A stretch of DNA of 64,000 nucleotides, taken from assembly GCA_025765615.1 (NCBI GenBank), contig JAIVFJ010000081.1:124001-188000 (forward strand). Reading direction: 5' to 3'. Made by a program: the position numbers and the translations under genes. This DNA is from Zopfochytrium polystomum. Taxonomy: Eukaryota > Chytridiomycota > Chytridiomycetes > Chytridiales > Chytridiaceae. The notes below the pieces were generated by a model. It was not told the DNA's origin. It saw only the letters and a list, made by a program, of their open reading frames with translations, and made no database searches. Positions 38,627 to 48,343 of this stretch are shown here, piece by piece (positions within the stretch are counted from its first letter, which is position 1; each line of letters begins with the position of its first letter).

Positions 38627-39239
38627 ATGAGTGTCAAACTAGGCCACCAGGCTCTCAATAACCCCATCTACTTTGACACATGGTACAAAGACGTACTTGG
38701 CTATCTTGCTGGCAAGGATGCACTTGCTACTGTGAGCCTTTGAGCAGCACAACGTGCTGGCGCCGCTGTCGGCATAGCCACCAGAGCTGGAGTTGGAGCT
38801 GCTGGAGCTGGTGCTGACGCTGCTGCTGCTGCTGCTGGAGCTGGCCCTGCTGCTGCCGGTGCAGGATTTGTCAACTGGACTGCTGCAGTACCCCCTGATG
38901 TGGAGCGATCAGATGTCATGCGTATCTTCCCAGTGCATGTACCCAACCACCCACAGCATGTCGGCTACTGGACCTTCAGTGACAACAGAACTGTCTTTCC
39001 TGGAACCTATGTGCAAAACAAGGTGGCCATCATGCACATTTGGAATCATGTTGGCAAAAACCTCCAGCAAAAGATTAGTGGCATCTACTTTGTCTTCGAG
39101 GCCCTTGCAGAACTCAAGCGCAAAGTCGGCTGTGTCAACCTTGCACAGATTATGAGACGAGTTCAAGAAACTTCGCATTGGAGAGAAAGAAAGAATCATG
39201 GACTTCCAGCAGAAATTTGAGACGCACTATGCATCCCTA
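38627..39239 (+). pseudogene. gag: C2 gag, N-terminal part
   Basis: ATG at 38627 begins MSVKLGHQALNNPIYFDTW; one in-frame stop and a later frameshift, then VPNHPQHVGYWTF and ELKRKVGCVNLAQIM, a copia Gag-like helical region. The reading HYASL is cut by the C1 insertion and resumes at 42951. Confidence 0.65.
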
Positions 39240-39653
39240 TGTTTGGCAGAACTGACTGGTTAGCAGCAAGAGGCACACGACGGATCCAAACCTATTGTGA
39301 CTGTCAGTTATTGTTCTCACGATACCCATGGGAGAGCGAGCCACCGCCAATGCAGACCTGGGCGCTGGCTTGCGCTGATGACAAATACTCCGAGTATTAA
39401 GTGGAACAGAAACCCAGTGTCAACAGTTTTCCTCCTCCTCTGCTCAAGCAGATAATATAGGAGAGGTTTTTACCCTGTGCCAGTCACACTTGCCTAGCCA
39501 CTATTACAGCGTGTATATCATCATCATGTATCAATAATTCATAACAGAGTTTTTTTCTCTTTCTCTCCAAGTTGGGGAGAAGGACCACCCACAAACACAC
39601 ATCTCCACTTCATTCACTCCTTCCACTCACTCACTCAGAGTAGACTGTTTACA
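39240..39653 (+). repeat. C1 LTR
   Basis: 414 bp, full length, ends TTTACA. Matches the solo LTRs at 151, 4351 and 7686. Confidence 0.85.
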
Positions 39654-40727
39654 CATCAGCGTGCCAGCTATCTGGCTGCATCAACCACAGATTCTAGTCC
39701 GGAAAAACACTCTCTACCACCTCCAACAAACAGAATCAGCATAGCTGAACTTTAGAAACCATTTCATTTGGGAGGCCCAAAATTTTCGACGCCCTCTCCC
39801 GGCCGACCCTGTCATCCAATCCAGGCTTGCTATACTGCATTCAAAAGCCCTGTATCTTCTCTTTCCAACAAGCTATAACAGAGCTCTCTATGTTGCCTCT
39901 ACAGAATTTGATTGGCGTCCGAAGTCAAAAACGCTTTCTCGACTTTGAGTGACATCGTCGCAACAGGGAGAAGCGATCAGAGGACGCCCTTGCACAGCTG
40001 TATTCTCCCGCTTCTGCTCTTTCCATTGATACCTAACGTGCCCCGCCACAACGTCCACAGCAGGAGCTACAAGAGATTTTGGTAAGGGGGTCCAAAAAGT
40101 CAAACTACCACTACCTCCAACGACAATTTTGTCCTTTCTTGTGTGACAAGGCACCCCTGCTGGACACCAAATTGCTCTAAGTTCTCTCTATTCTGCTCTC
40201 CTGCACTCTCCCAGATACATTCGCTGCCGTCCTGGGCAAAGACGAAAACAAACCTGAAGGATGAACCTGAAGAGAGCCTAGCTCCAACAGCAGACTGCAT
40301 ACCAGCATCCATCAACACTGAAACAGAACCTGTCATTGAATCACCACTTCCATATCAAAGATGCACCAACTGGACTTTGCAAACCACTTGCAGATCGAAC
40401 AATCACCCACCATCTCTTGCGACTCTACCTTGCATCAGTCAAGCCAGAACCACACTTCCCAAAGCGCTTCCCTAAAGATCCAATCCACCAATCACAACTC
40501 CCACCAGTGCCACGTTCCCACAAGGAAGCCCTCGCATCAGACTATAACGAAGAATGGACTGCATCTGAGCCTCTATGGACTCCATCAATCTGGACGAAAC
40601 TGGTTCCTGACCCGTCACAAGTTCATTGTCAAGAAACTCAGCTTCAATCAATCTCTTGCTGAGCCCTGTCTCTTCTTTCGAGTAGACCCTCAGCAGCAAA
40701 TGTTTGAAATCATCTTTGTCTTTGTTG

Positions 40728-42118
40728 TGTGAGACTATACTCACTCCTTTGACCCTGGGATCTGGGCCTTAGAGTGAGGGAACGCAAATAATAATAGGCT
40801 AAAACTAACTTTATTGGCCTGTTGTCTAGGGGGTGTTTCAACCCTACCACTTGCCTAGTCCACAAAGTATCCCTACTGATTGTCTAACAGGGGTCTCAAA
40901 CACAAAGAATGAACATTCAGAGGGACAATCCTCTGAAGGATTGGTGCTGGAGCACTGATTACTCGCCTGGCTGTGGGCTGACTTGAGGGGAAACGGAAGG
41001 GCACTCCTGAGGGCGCAACACAACTGCAGAATAAAGAGAGAGAAGAGGGAAATGGGGATTTTTATCTCAGGAACCTAATCTCAGATACAGCAGGAGCAGT
41101 TAATAGCGACAGGACAGACAGGGCGCGACCTAGCGCCCCTCGTCGTTGCCAGCGATGGGGGGGAGAGAGAGAAGGGAGTCAACTATGTAGGGGTTGGAAG
41201 GTTGCCAGCAGGGAACTTGCACGCAGAAACACCTGCGATCGTACACGCACCCCACCAGGCTGCATCGGCACGATCACTTGACCAATGGGCTTTATCGCAT
41301 CGCACTCGTGCTCACACATCTCACCCTCACAGCAATAGGACTGAGGCAGGCACTCGTAGATCGAACTATCAGGTCAGGGGCTGCACCAAGCGCAGCCACC
41401 AACACCCTCACAGGGACAGGAAGGTTGGGGATGACGACGCTGTCGTTGTTGCCACCACCACCACTGTCATTGCGGCGGGCGAGTGCCTGTGATCCTCACT
41501 CTAACACAGAGCCAGCAGCAGTGTCACACAGTCGGTGGTGGTGCCAGCTGCATTCCACACCTGCGGCCCCTTAAGAGGAGCCCCTGAAGGGACCATGTAC
41601 TCACCTGGGTGCGTACCACCTCTCGCTACCCTCATCGTTGCGAGCCAGATGGATTTGAAGGGACTCTGTATTGGTGCCAAAGGACAGAAATCAGATTGAA
41701 GAAAAAAGGAAAAAGCGAAATGGCCCAAAAACAGAGAGACAGAAAATTGACAAGTCAATCCCCTGACTTGGAGCATCCACCACAAATGCTCTAAGTCCCC
41801 CCAACCCTATGCGTGTATGTACAAGTGCCGAAAATAAATAATAAATTAGGTGGGCTTGGGGTATGGCCTGTCAGGCACCCCATCCCTTGGCAGTTGGGGC
41901 AGTCTCTGTTAGTCACCAAAAAAGAAAATAAGTTGAAAAAACCCTGGCGCAACGGAAACTGTTAAGACGAAAGTAGTAAAAGCAGGCCCAATAATAAAGA
42001 CAAATACACTTTGATAACGCCTTGGAGACTAAAGAATCGGGAATAATAATGGGGGTCCTGATCCTTGCAGTTTTATGACAGGTACGCTTTATCACTGAGA
42101 CCTCGGTGTTGTCTCACA
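40728..42118. mobile_element. 1.39-kb insertion with 8-bp terminal inverted repeats
   Basis: Begins TGTGAGAC and ends GTCTCACA, with a 4-bp target duplication GTTG (40724-40727 and 42119-42122). Excision joins VFV to DNIKVM, restoring the RT palm box. No coding frame recognised inside. TG...CA ends with a 4-bp duplication would fit a long solo LTR; a MITE-like DNA element is the alternative. Confidence 0.65.
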
Positions 42119-42940
42119 GTTGACAACATCAAGGTCATGGCCAACACCCCAGCTCTCGTTGCAAAAATTGAGGATGCTTTTCGCGCTTAGTACAGCATGT
42201 CCCTCAAGGAAACCACTGTCAGCCAAGTGATTTGCATCCACCTCGAGTGCAACGCCAACGGCATTTGGATGGGCCAAGACAAATACACCAGGACAATTCT
42301 ACTGAAGAGAAAATGTGGGTCGACCTTGATATTGCATCAACTCCAATGTCTATCACCTTTATGCATGACAAAACACATTTGCAACAAATGTACTCTCCCA
42401 GTTCCAACTGAAGCCACGCCAGTGCCGTCGCAAGGCACCTGGGACAACGGATTATTCTACAGGCAAGGCCACAAGCTGCTACAGCTCTTCACAAATGACA
42501 CCCTTGAACCAGCAACCTGGAGACTACACATTGCACACTGGATATGTTTTTTTCCTCATGGGCACTGCTGTCTCTTGGGTCTCACGCAAACAACATCAAG
42601 TATCGCTATCCTCCATGGAAGCAGAATAGTACTCACTTTCTGAAACCTTCCAAGAAGCACAATGGCTCCTAGCCGTATTATCAGAGTTGCAACACCCTGC
42701 ACAGCGGCCACTACCAATCCTCGAGGACAATCAATCTGCAATCACACTAGTGCTCAACCCTCTCACACATGCTTGCACAAAACACATTGACATACATGCT
42801 CATTTCCTCTGACAAAACGTAGCCACAGGGGAGATCACTGTACACTATGTACCAACCAGCAACCAGATTGCAGACATTCTCACAAAGCCACTCTCAACAT
42901 CAATCCTGAAGACTCCGTGGAGCCACCTGCTGACCCAGTG
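42119..42940 (+). pseudogene. pol: C1 RT C-terminus and RNase H
   Basis: DNIKVMANTPALVAKIEDAF, then WMGQDKYTRTILLKRK (thumb), and a copia RNase H with SWVSRKQHQVSLSSMEAE, LPILEDNQSAITLVLN, TKHIDIHAHFL, VPTSNQIADILTKPL. Several stop codons, so inactive. Confidence 0.75.
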
Positions 42941-42950
42941 AATGAGGCAG

Positions 42951-43378
42951 CCCTACTCAGTGGTCCCCAAGGTTGACAGAACGATGGCCACTCCCAACAG
43001 GCAGACAGGTCAGAGCGGCGTCATGCTTGCTTTGACTCTCGAGAGAAGCAACACAGCAACTGTCAGGAGAGGCCTCGTAAGGAACGACCTGACTGAGGTG
43101 GTTGCCAGAACTGGGAGCAGTCTGAGCGTCGCCACAGCCAGAGAGAGAGAAACAGCAACAACAACCCACCTGCTGCATCAGCAACTGTTGACCAACAGCA
43201 ACGAGATGCTTCAGTAGTTGACAGTGTTGTCGTCTGTCACCAGTGTGGCCTCAAGAACCACTATGCCCAAGGCTGCCTTGCAAAGGCAGATACCCCAGTA
43301 GCCCTTGTTGCAGCCCTGGACACCTCAGAGTCTCTCAGCAAGAGTGAGACTGAGTCTAACTACAGTGACTCAGGGTAG
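42951..43378 (+). pseudogene. gag: C2 gag, C-terminal part with zinc knuckle
   Basis: Continues the frame interrupted at 39239; two in-frame stops, Gln/Arg/Ser/Asn-rich stretch, then a canonical CCHC knuckle CHQCGLKNHYAQGC at 43235-43276 and an acidic Ser-rich end. Confidence 0.7.
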
Positions 43379-43481
43379 TCAAATTTTCAGCTGGCCTGAG
43401 GCTTCCACCTCGGGTGCGCCAAAAGAGAACCTCTAACTTCTGCTCTGCACCTCATGTTCCAAAATCTGTTGCCTCCTCTCA

Positions 43482-44201
43482 TTGCACTCAGCTGTCTTCA
43501 GAGAGTCGCCAATTGTTGTTGACACTGGCTGCCCAAGGACCATTCTCAAAGACCTCCACCTGTTCACCTCATATGAAGAGAAAGACTCTACTGTTGGCAT
43601 CATAGATGAGGAGTCCCCACCACTCAAGACGAAGGGATCTGGCTCAGCAAGGATTACTCTATCAAACGGTGTTGAAATTGTCATCAAGAAAGCATTCTAC
43701 GCACCAACTGCATTATACAGCCTCATCGCCACCAATGACATTGAGAGCGACGGGAAGTTCTTTGTCTCTATGGATGTGGATAAACCTGGCATAATATTCA
43801 ACAGAAGCGATGGAACTCCTGTTGGTCGTTGCACCAAACGTTTTGGGCTTCACTTCCTTGTCACCAAGAATTTGAGACTTCACTGTCTCAGCCATGCCTC
43901 TGCCGCCATCAGCGCCCTTGTCCACCGCAAACACTACCCAAGCTCAGACAGGCCACCACCTGTCATGAGAAAGGCCGAGAGGCTCCAGATTGCAGAGGTT
44001 GAAAGACTTCATCGTGCCCTGGGACATGTCGGCTTCGAGCGCCTTGGCTACATGCTCCACCACCAGACGACAGCAGACCTACCGCCCATTGATGCTTTGT
44101 GCCCCACAAAGTGCCAAACTTGCATCTCTGCCAAGATGCGCCAAAAGCCATTCCCAGAGCGTGATGAGGAACATCCCATTTGCCCATACCCTCAACGTTG
44201 A
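43482..44201 (+). pseudogene. pol: C2 protease and pre-integrase domain
   Basis: 239 codons without a stop: IVVDTGCPRTIL (aspartic protease DTG), a beta-rich protease body with NGVEIVIKKAFYAPTALYSL, and a GAG-pre-integrase zinc-binding segment, HRALGH...CQTCISAKMR. The integrase core that follows (44200-44600) is broken by stops and frameshifts, with a detectable C-terminal piece at 44655-44864 (FRTFGSKCFYCVSPNLRKKLDPKG). Confidence 0.75.
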
Positions 44202-44864
44202 TGTCAACTCCATCCCCATTACTTCCTTTGATGGTTCCAACTACGCAATCACTGTCGTTTGCGAGAGCAGTCGTTTCTCTTAGGACATTCCTATTGCTTG
44301 CAAGAGCAATGCATTTCCGTTTCTAATTTGCCTGATTCTCTTTCTTGAGAAAACGGAGGGATGCAAAGTACAGGTCATCCAATTGGATCGTGGCAAGGAG
44401 AGCTTCAATCGGACCTTCAAGTCCTTCTGCGACTCCATGCAATTCAGCTCAAGGTATCTCCTTCATGCACAGCCCAGATGAACTCTGTCGCAGAATGCCA
44501 CATCCAAACCGGACATGATGGTCACTCTACACCTAACGTTCCACTCACATTTTAGAGCTACGCTTACTGTCAAGCTTTGCAAATCAAGAACTGTCTACCA
44601 AACATCTAGCATGGCATCCTCTCTCCATTCGAAAGCCACCACCACATCCCATCAATGGTTGGCCACTTTCGCACCTTTGGCTCCAAGTGTTTCTACTGTG
44701 TTAGCCCCAACCTTCGCAAGAAACTCGATCCCAAGGGCCATCCTGCTGTTTACCTTGGCAGTCCCTCGCGCTCCATTGCTGTCCTGTGGGAGCTCCAAGA
44801 GCAGCAGATCATCTACCAGCGTTATCGTGACATTGAGTTTTTTGAAGATGAATTCCGCATATGA

Positions 44865-46460
44865 GAAAGCAGTCCAATCAGTTGTAGAAGCAGAACAGCA
44901 CCTTCACCAGCTACTCCAGCAGAAAACCCAGCAGAAACAGCAGCGCCAGGGTAAGGGGGAGCACAGGAGCACACCAGCACCAGGACCAAAGAAGCAAGGT
45001 CGCCCACGCAAGCCATCATCACCAGTGAGGCTACCATCAGTGAGCATCTCAGCAGAGCTTCCACCACCAACAGCTGCGCCTGCACCAGATGTCGAACAGG
45101 AGCCACCCCCCAAACAGAAGCGCAGCACAACAAAGAAACCAGCACCAGTTGCTGGGCAGGAGCCACCCCCTAAGAGGAAGCCAGGCCAAGTGAGGAAACA
45201 CCCAATTCCACCTGACCCAGTGAGTCACTCCAAACTTCACTAAACTTCTTTCTTTTCTACACCATTCCCTTTTCAAATTCCCTCTTCACAACCAAAACAA
45301 TTCAAAATCATTAACGTCACCTCACTTCACCCCACACTATCGCGCACAGGAAGCCTCAGCACCAGCCACTGCTGATGCCCCGGAGACCTTTCCGCCCAGC
45401 GATCTGGAGAATTTGCCCAGGTCCAGCGCAGAGGCTCATCAGCAGACGGGTTTGGATGGTGAGGGCCCCACTTGGTGGGGCCCTGCGTCGCTGGACGTCT
45501 TGAGTTCTCTATCTGCAAGGGGTATTGACAGGCCCAGTGGTGAAGTGGACCCTGCTGCATCAGGCGAAGTGCTACCCGCTGACAGCACCCCTGTTGTGCA
45601 AGATGTGCTGTTTGTGTGTGAGCCTGACAAGGACTTAGACAACAACAATATCCAGTCAGTCTATGGGTCTGACTCTGATGATGAAAACAGACTCCTTTAC
45701 ACCTTCAACATCAACTCCAACTCAATCACAGTATTCCCAGACACATACAAGGATCCTCTGACGCACGAGGAGGCCATGCAGAGCAGTGGAAGGAGGCTGG
45801 ATATGCTTCGCAAGATGGGAGTCTTTGTGGAGTCAGCAGCTCCGCCTGACACCAACATTGTCAGCTACAAGTGGGTCTACAAGCTCAAGTTCAAACCTGA
45901 CAGCACCATTGGGCAGTTCCGTGCTTGACTTGTTGCTCGTGGATTCACCCAGCACCCTGGCATTGACTTCACCCTCACCTACTCGCCAGTTATTAGAGGC
46001 AACGCACTTTGTTGGATGATTGCCCTCAGCACCCTGTACGGCTGGGACATGGAGATGATTGACATCTCCTCAGCCTACCTGTACAGGATCCTAGACATAC
46101 TGATCTACATGGCACCACCACCTGGCGTATTGATTTCCCCCAGACTAGTGTGGCTACTGCTGAAGGGTCTCTATGGGCTGAAGCAATCAGGACAGGCTTG
46201 GTATTGGCGTCTAGCCCTCCACCTTCAGTCAAAAGGCTTTGCTCAGAGCCGGGCAGACCCCTGCCTCTTACCAAGTGCGGGCTCTGCTTCATTCTGGCAT
46301 ACGTCAACGACCTTCCACTCTTTGGTCACACTGCTGCCATCAACGAGGCTGTTGCAGACCTCAAGACAGAGTTCAAGCTTCAAGAGCTGGGAAAGCTCAG
46401 CTACATTCTCTCAATGGAAGTCATTTGTGGTTCAAACTTCACAATTCTCCATCAGTAACC
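44865..46460 (+). pseudogene. pol: C2 linker and reverse transcriptase
   Basis: A Pro/Lys-rich linker with an AT-hook-like GRPRKP and two near-identical EPPPK..KR modules, a candidate intron (45220-45349), an acidic segment, then RVT_2: NIVSYKWVYKLKFKPDS, LVARGFTQHPGIDFT after one stop (45926), IDISSAYL, LLKGLYGLKQSGQAWY. A frameshift follows near 46280, before the catalytic box. Inactive. Confidence 0.72.
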
Positions 46461-46827
46461 CTTAGTGTGACGTGACAAGTCCCACATGTAATCACCTTTC
46501 TCGGTGTGCTCCTCTGGAGGAACGCAACGGATTTAGATATCTCAACGTCTTAGTTATTGACTGCAGTAACGAGCAGGGGACGCGCTAGTGCGGGAGTAGT
46601 TGGGAGTAGTTCACATTACTTGAATCTTGGTGTCCCGCTCTGTAGTAGTGATCTATCATGAAGGAGGAAAGAATACGAGTGTATTGTGTGCGTCAAAACC
46701 AGGAACAAAGGGGGTGAAAAAAAGGAAAAGAAAAAAGAAGCCGAATCCCCGCAGTTAAATTTAAAAGATTGTGGGGGGAAAAAACACCGAGGAGCAAGCA
46801 GAGCAGCGCCAGAGAGTGGTCAACTCT
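46461..46827. other. Intergenic between copia relic and TMA16
   Basis: 367 bp, no gene recognised; 3' flank of TMA16. Confidence 0.4.
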
Positions 46828-46887
46828 TCACGCCTTGACCGCGTCCTTTTCCTCGCCGTCGTCCCCCTCCTCGGCGTCGTTGTCGCC

Positions 46888-46921
<34 letters not shown>

Positions 46922-47637
46922 TCATCATCATTCACCGCCGCTGCCGTTGTGGGCGGAGGCGGCCGCCGGTCCGCCCGCACCTCCATCATCCTGATTCGGC
47001 TGATGCCGTTGTAGTCGCCCTCCCAACTCCGTAGCATTTTGACGTTGAAGGCTCGCGTAATGTCGGGTATCACTACGAGAGGGACAGAAAGAATAAGGGG
47101 TTTGGGGGGTTTGAGGACGAGGCGGGACAGAAAAAACAAACAAACAGCAAGCCAGAAGATAGACGGGCTTTCAGGGGGGAGGTGGCACAAACGCGTGAAC
47201 CAGAAACGAAAAAGGTCGTCACTCACTCATTCCGCTGTTGTACTCCTGTTGGTCCTTGGCCCTAATCATCTCCAGCATGACGAGCTTACCGTCTTTCGGC
47301 CGTCCCGGCCGCCGCTGGGCCTCCAACGTTGCAATGTCTTCATCATTTCGGGATATGTAGCTGTATTGTTATTTTATTTTAGTTTATTTTTATTTTATTA
47401 TGAATGGGGGGAGCGAATTAGTTGTACGAGCGTGAAAGAATGAAATTAGGAATGAAACAATCCTCCTACTCTTGGACGAGCTCGTGGGCCAGTTGGACGT
47501 CCCCGACCTTCCTGTCATCCGGCAGCGCGTACTTGAACCACACCATGCGATCGACTGGTGTGTGTGTGTGTGTGAGTTTTTTTTTTTTTTTTTTGGTTTT
47601 TTTTTTTTTTTGGGTGTTAATGCCAAACAAACCCGTC

Positions 47638-47675
<38 letters not shown>

Positions 47676-48017
47676 ATCCCCCTCTGGCCACCGTAAACGT
47701 CTCTCCCACCCACCCCTTCCACTCCCCCACCAATCCACACTCCTTCCCTCCAGTGTGTGGTGCCGCCCCAAAAAACCTACCGACTATCCGCTGCTCGACC
47801 GTCTTTGCCGACTTTTGCTTCTCCATCTTGTCGGACCGCACCTGCGCGCGCCGCAACTGGTCCGCCTTGCGCGAGTACGGGTGCGCGCGCTCGCCACCCG
47901 CGATCTTGGACGCTTTCAGCTTGCGGTTGTTCGGCTGGTGGCAAAGGTTGTGTGTGGTATGGGGGGGCTGTCAGTGGGGGGGGGATGTTGGGGGGGCGCG
48001 CAGCGATCGCTCACCAT
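46828..48017 (-). CDS. TMA16: TMA16-like ribosome biogenesis factor
   Basis: Proposed complement(join(46828..47072, 47227..47360, about 47471..47554, 47781..47934, 48015..48017)). The first exon is just the ATG, followed by GTGAGC. Diagnostic segments: AHPYSRKADQLRRAQ (N-terminus), MVWFKYALPDDRKVGDVQL, YISRNDEDIATLEAQRRPGR, RAKDQQEYNSGM, IPDITRAFNVKMLRSWEGD, in the order of the Tma16 family. It ends with poly-Asp, poly-Gly and Glu/Asp-rich sequence. Tma16 binds pre-60S particles. The exon 3/4 junction is not resolved: the phase needed (2) has no good GT donor before the in-frame TAG, so a frameshift error or non-canonical donor is possible. Introns hold long T/A runs. Confidence 0.8.
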
Positions 48018-48343
48018 GACGACTTGTCGGAAAAAACAAGAAAGAAAAGAAAGAAAGAAGGAACAAAAAAAAAAAAAAAAAGAAAGAAAGAAAGAAAAGG
48101 ATAAAAAAAAAAGGGCAATTATGCGAGAACTTGAGCAAGACCCGCCCCCCGACTTTTTTTCGATTTTCGGTTTGGAAAGCTATGGCTGCATCTGCCGCAA
48201 CTGCCTCTGCATCTGCGCGCGCGCGCGCGAGCGAGGTCCATATTTATAAAAAGTTCGCGTCGAAAACGAATATTATATTGGACTGCAGAAATTCATTGAC
48301 GCTTAACATTTCCAGTCTGTATGGACAATTAATGCGGTAGGAA
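48018..48343. promoter_or_regulatory. NOG2-TMA16 intergenic spacer
   Basis: 326 bp between the NOG2 stop and the TMA16 ATG, both on the minus strand. Must contain the TMA16 promoter and NOG2 3' end. Holds A-rich runs and a CG alternating tract near 48216-48230. No individual site assigned. Confidence 0.35.

Larger units (their letters stand above)
39240..42950 (+). mobile_element. Copia C1 element lacking its 3' LTR
   Basis: 5' LTR 39240-39653 (mutated start TGTTTGGCAG), internal leader shared with 19411 onward, an RT fragment (about 40520-40727: LYGLHQSGRNW...IIFVFV), an insertion (40728-42118), the rest of RT and RNase H (42119-42938), and a purine-rich end at 42950. Flanked by CCCTA (39235-39239 and 42951-42955), and host gag reading resumes at that point. 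The 3' LTR is absent exactly where it should begin. Confidence 0.7.
38229..46460 (+). mobile_element. Copia family C2 element, degraded, with nested insertions
   Basis: Starts at an LTR-like TGTTGGAATATGCC preceded by a purine tract. Gag starts at 38627; the element is interrupted at 39240-42950 by copia C1 and continues with zinc knuckle, protease, pre-integrase domain, integrase traces, a long Pro/Lys-rich linker and RT until about 46460. Order (protease, integrase, RT) is that of Ty1/copia. Several stops. No 3' LTR found. Confidence 0.75.
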
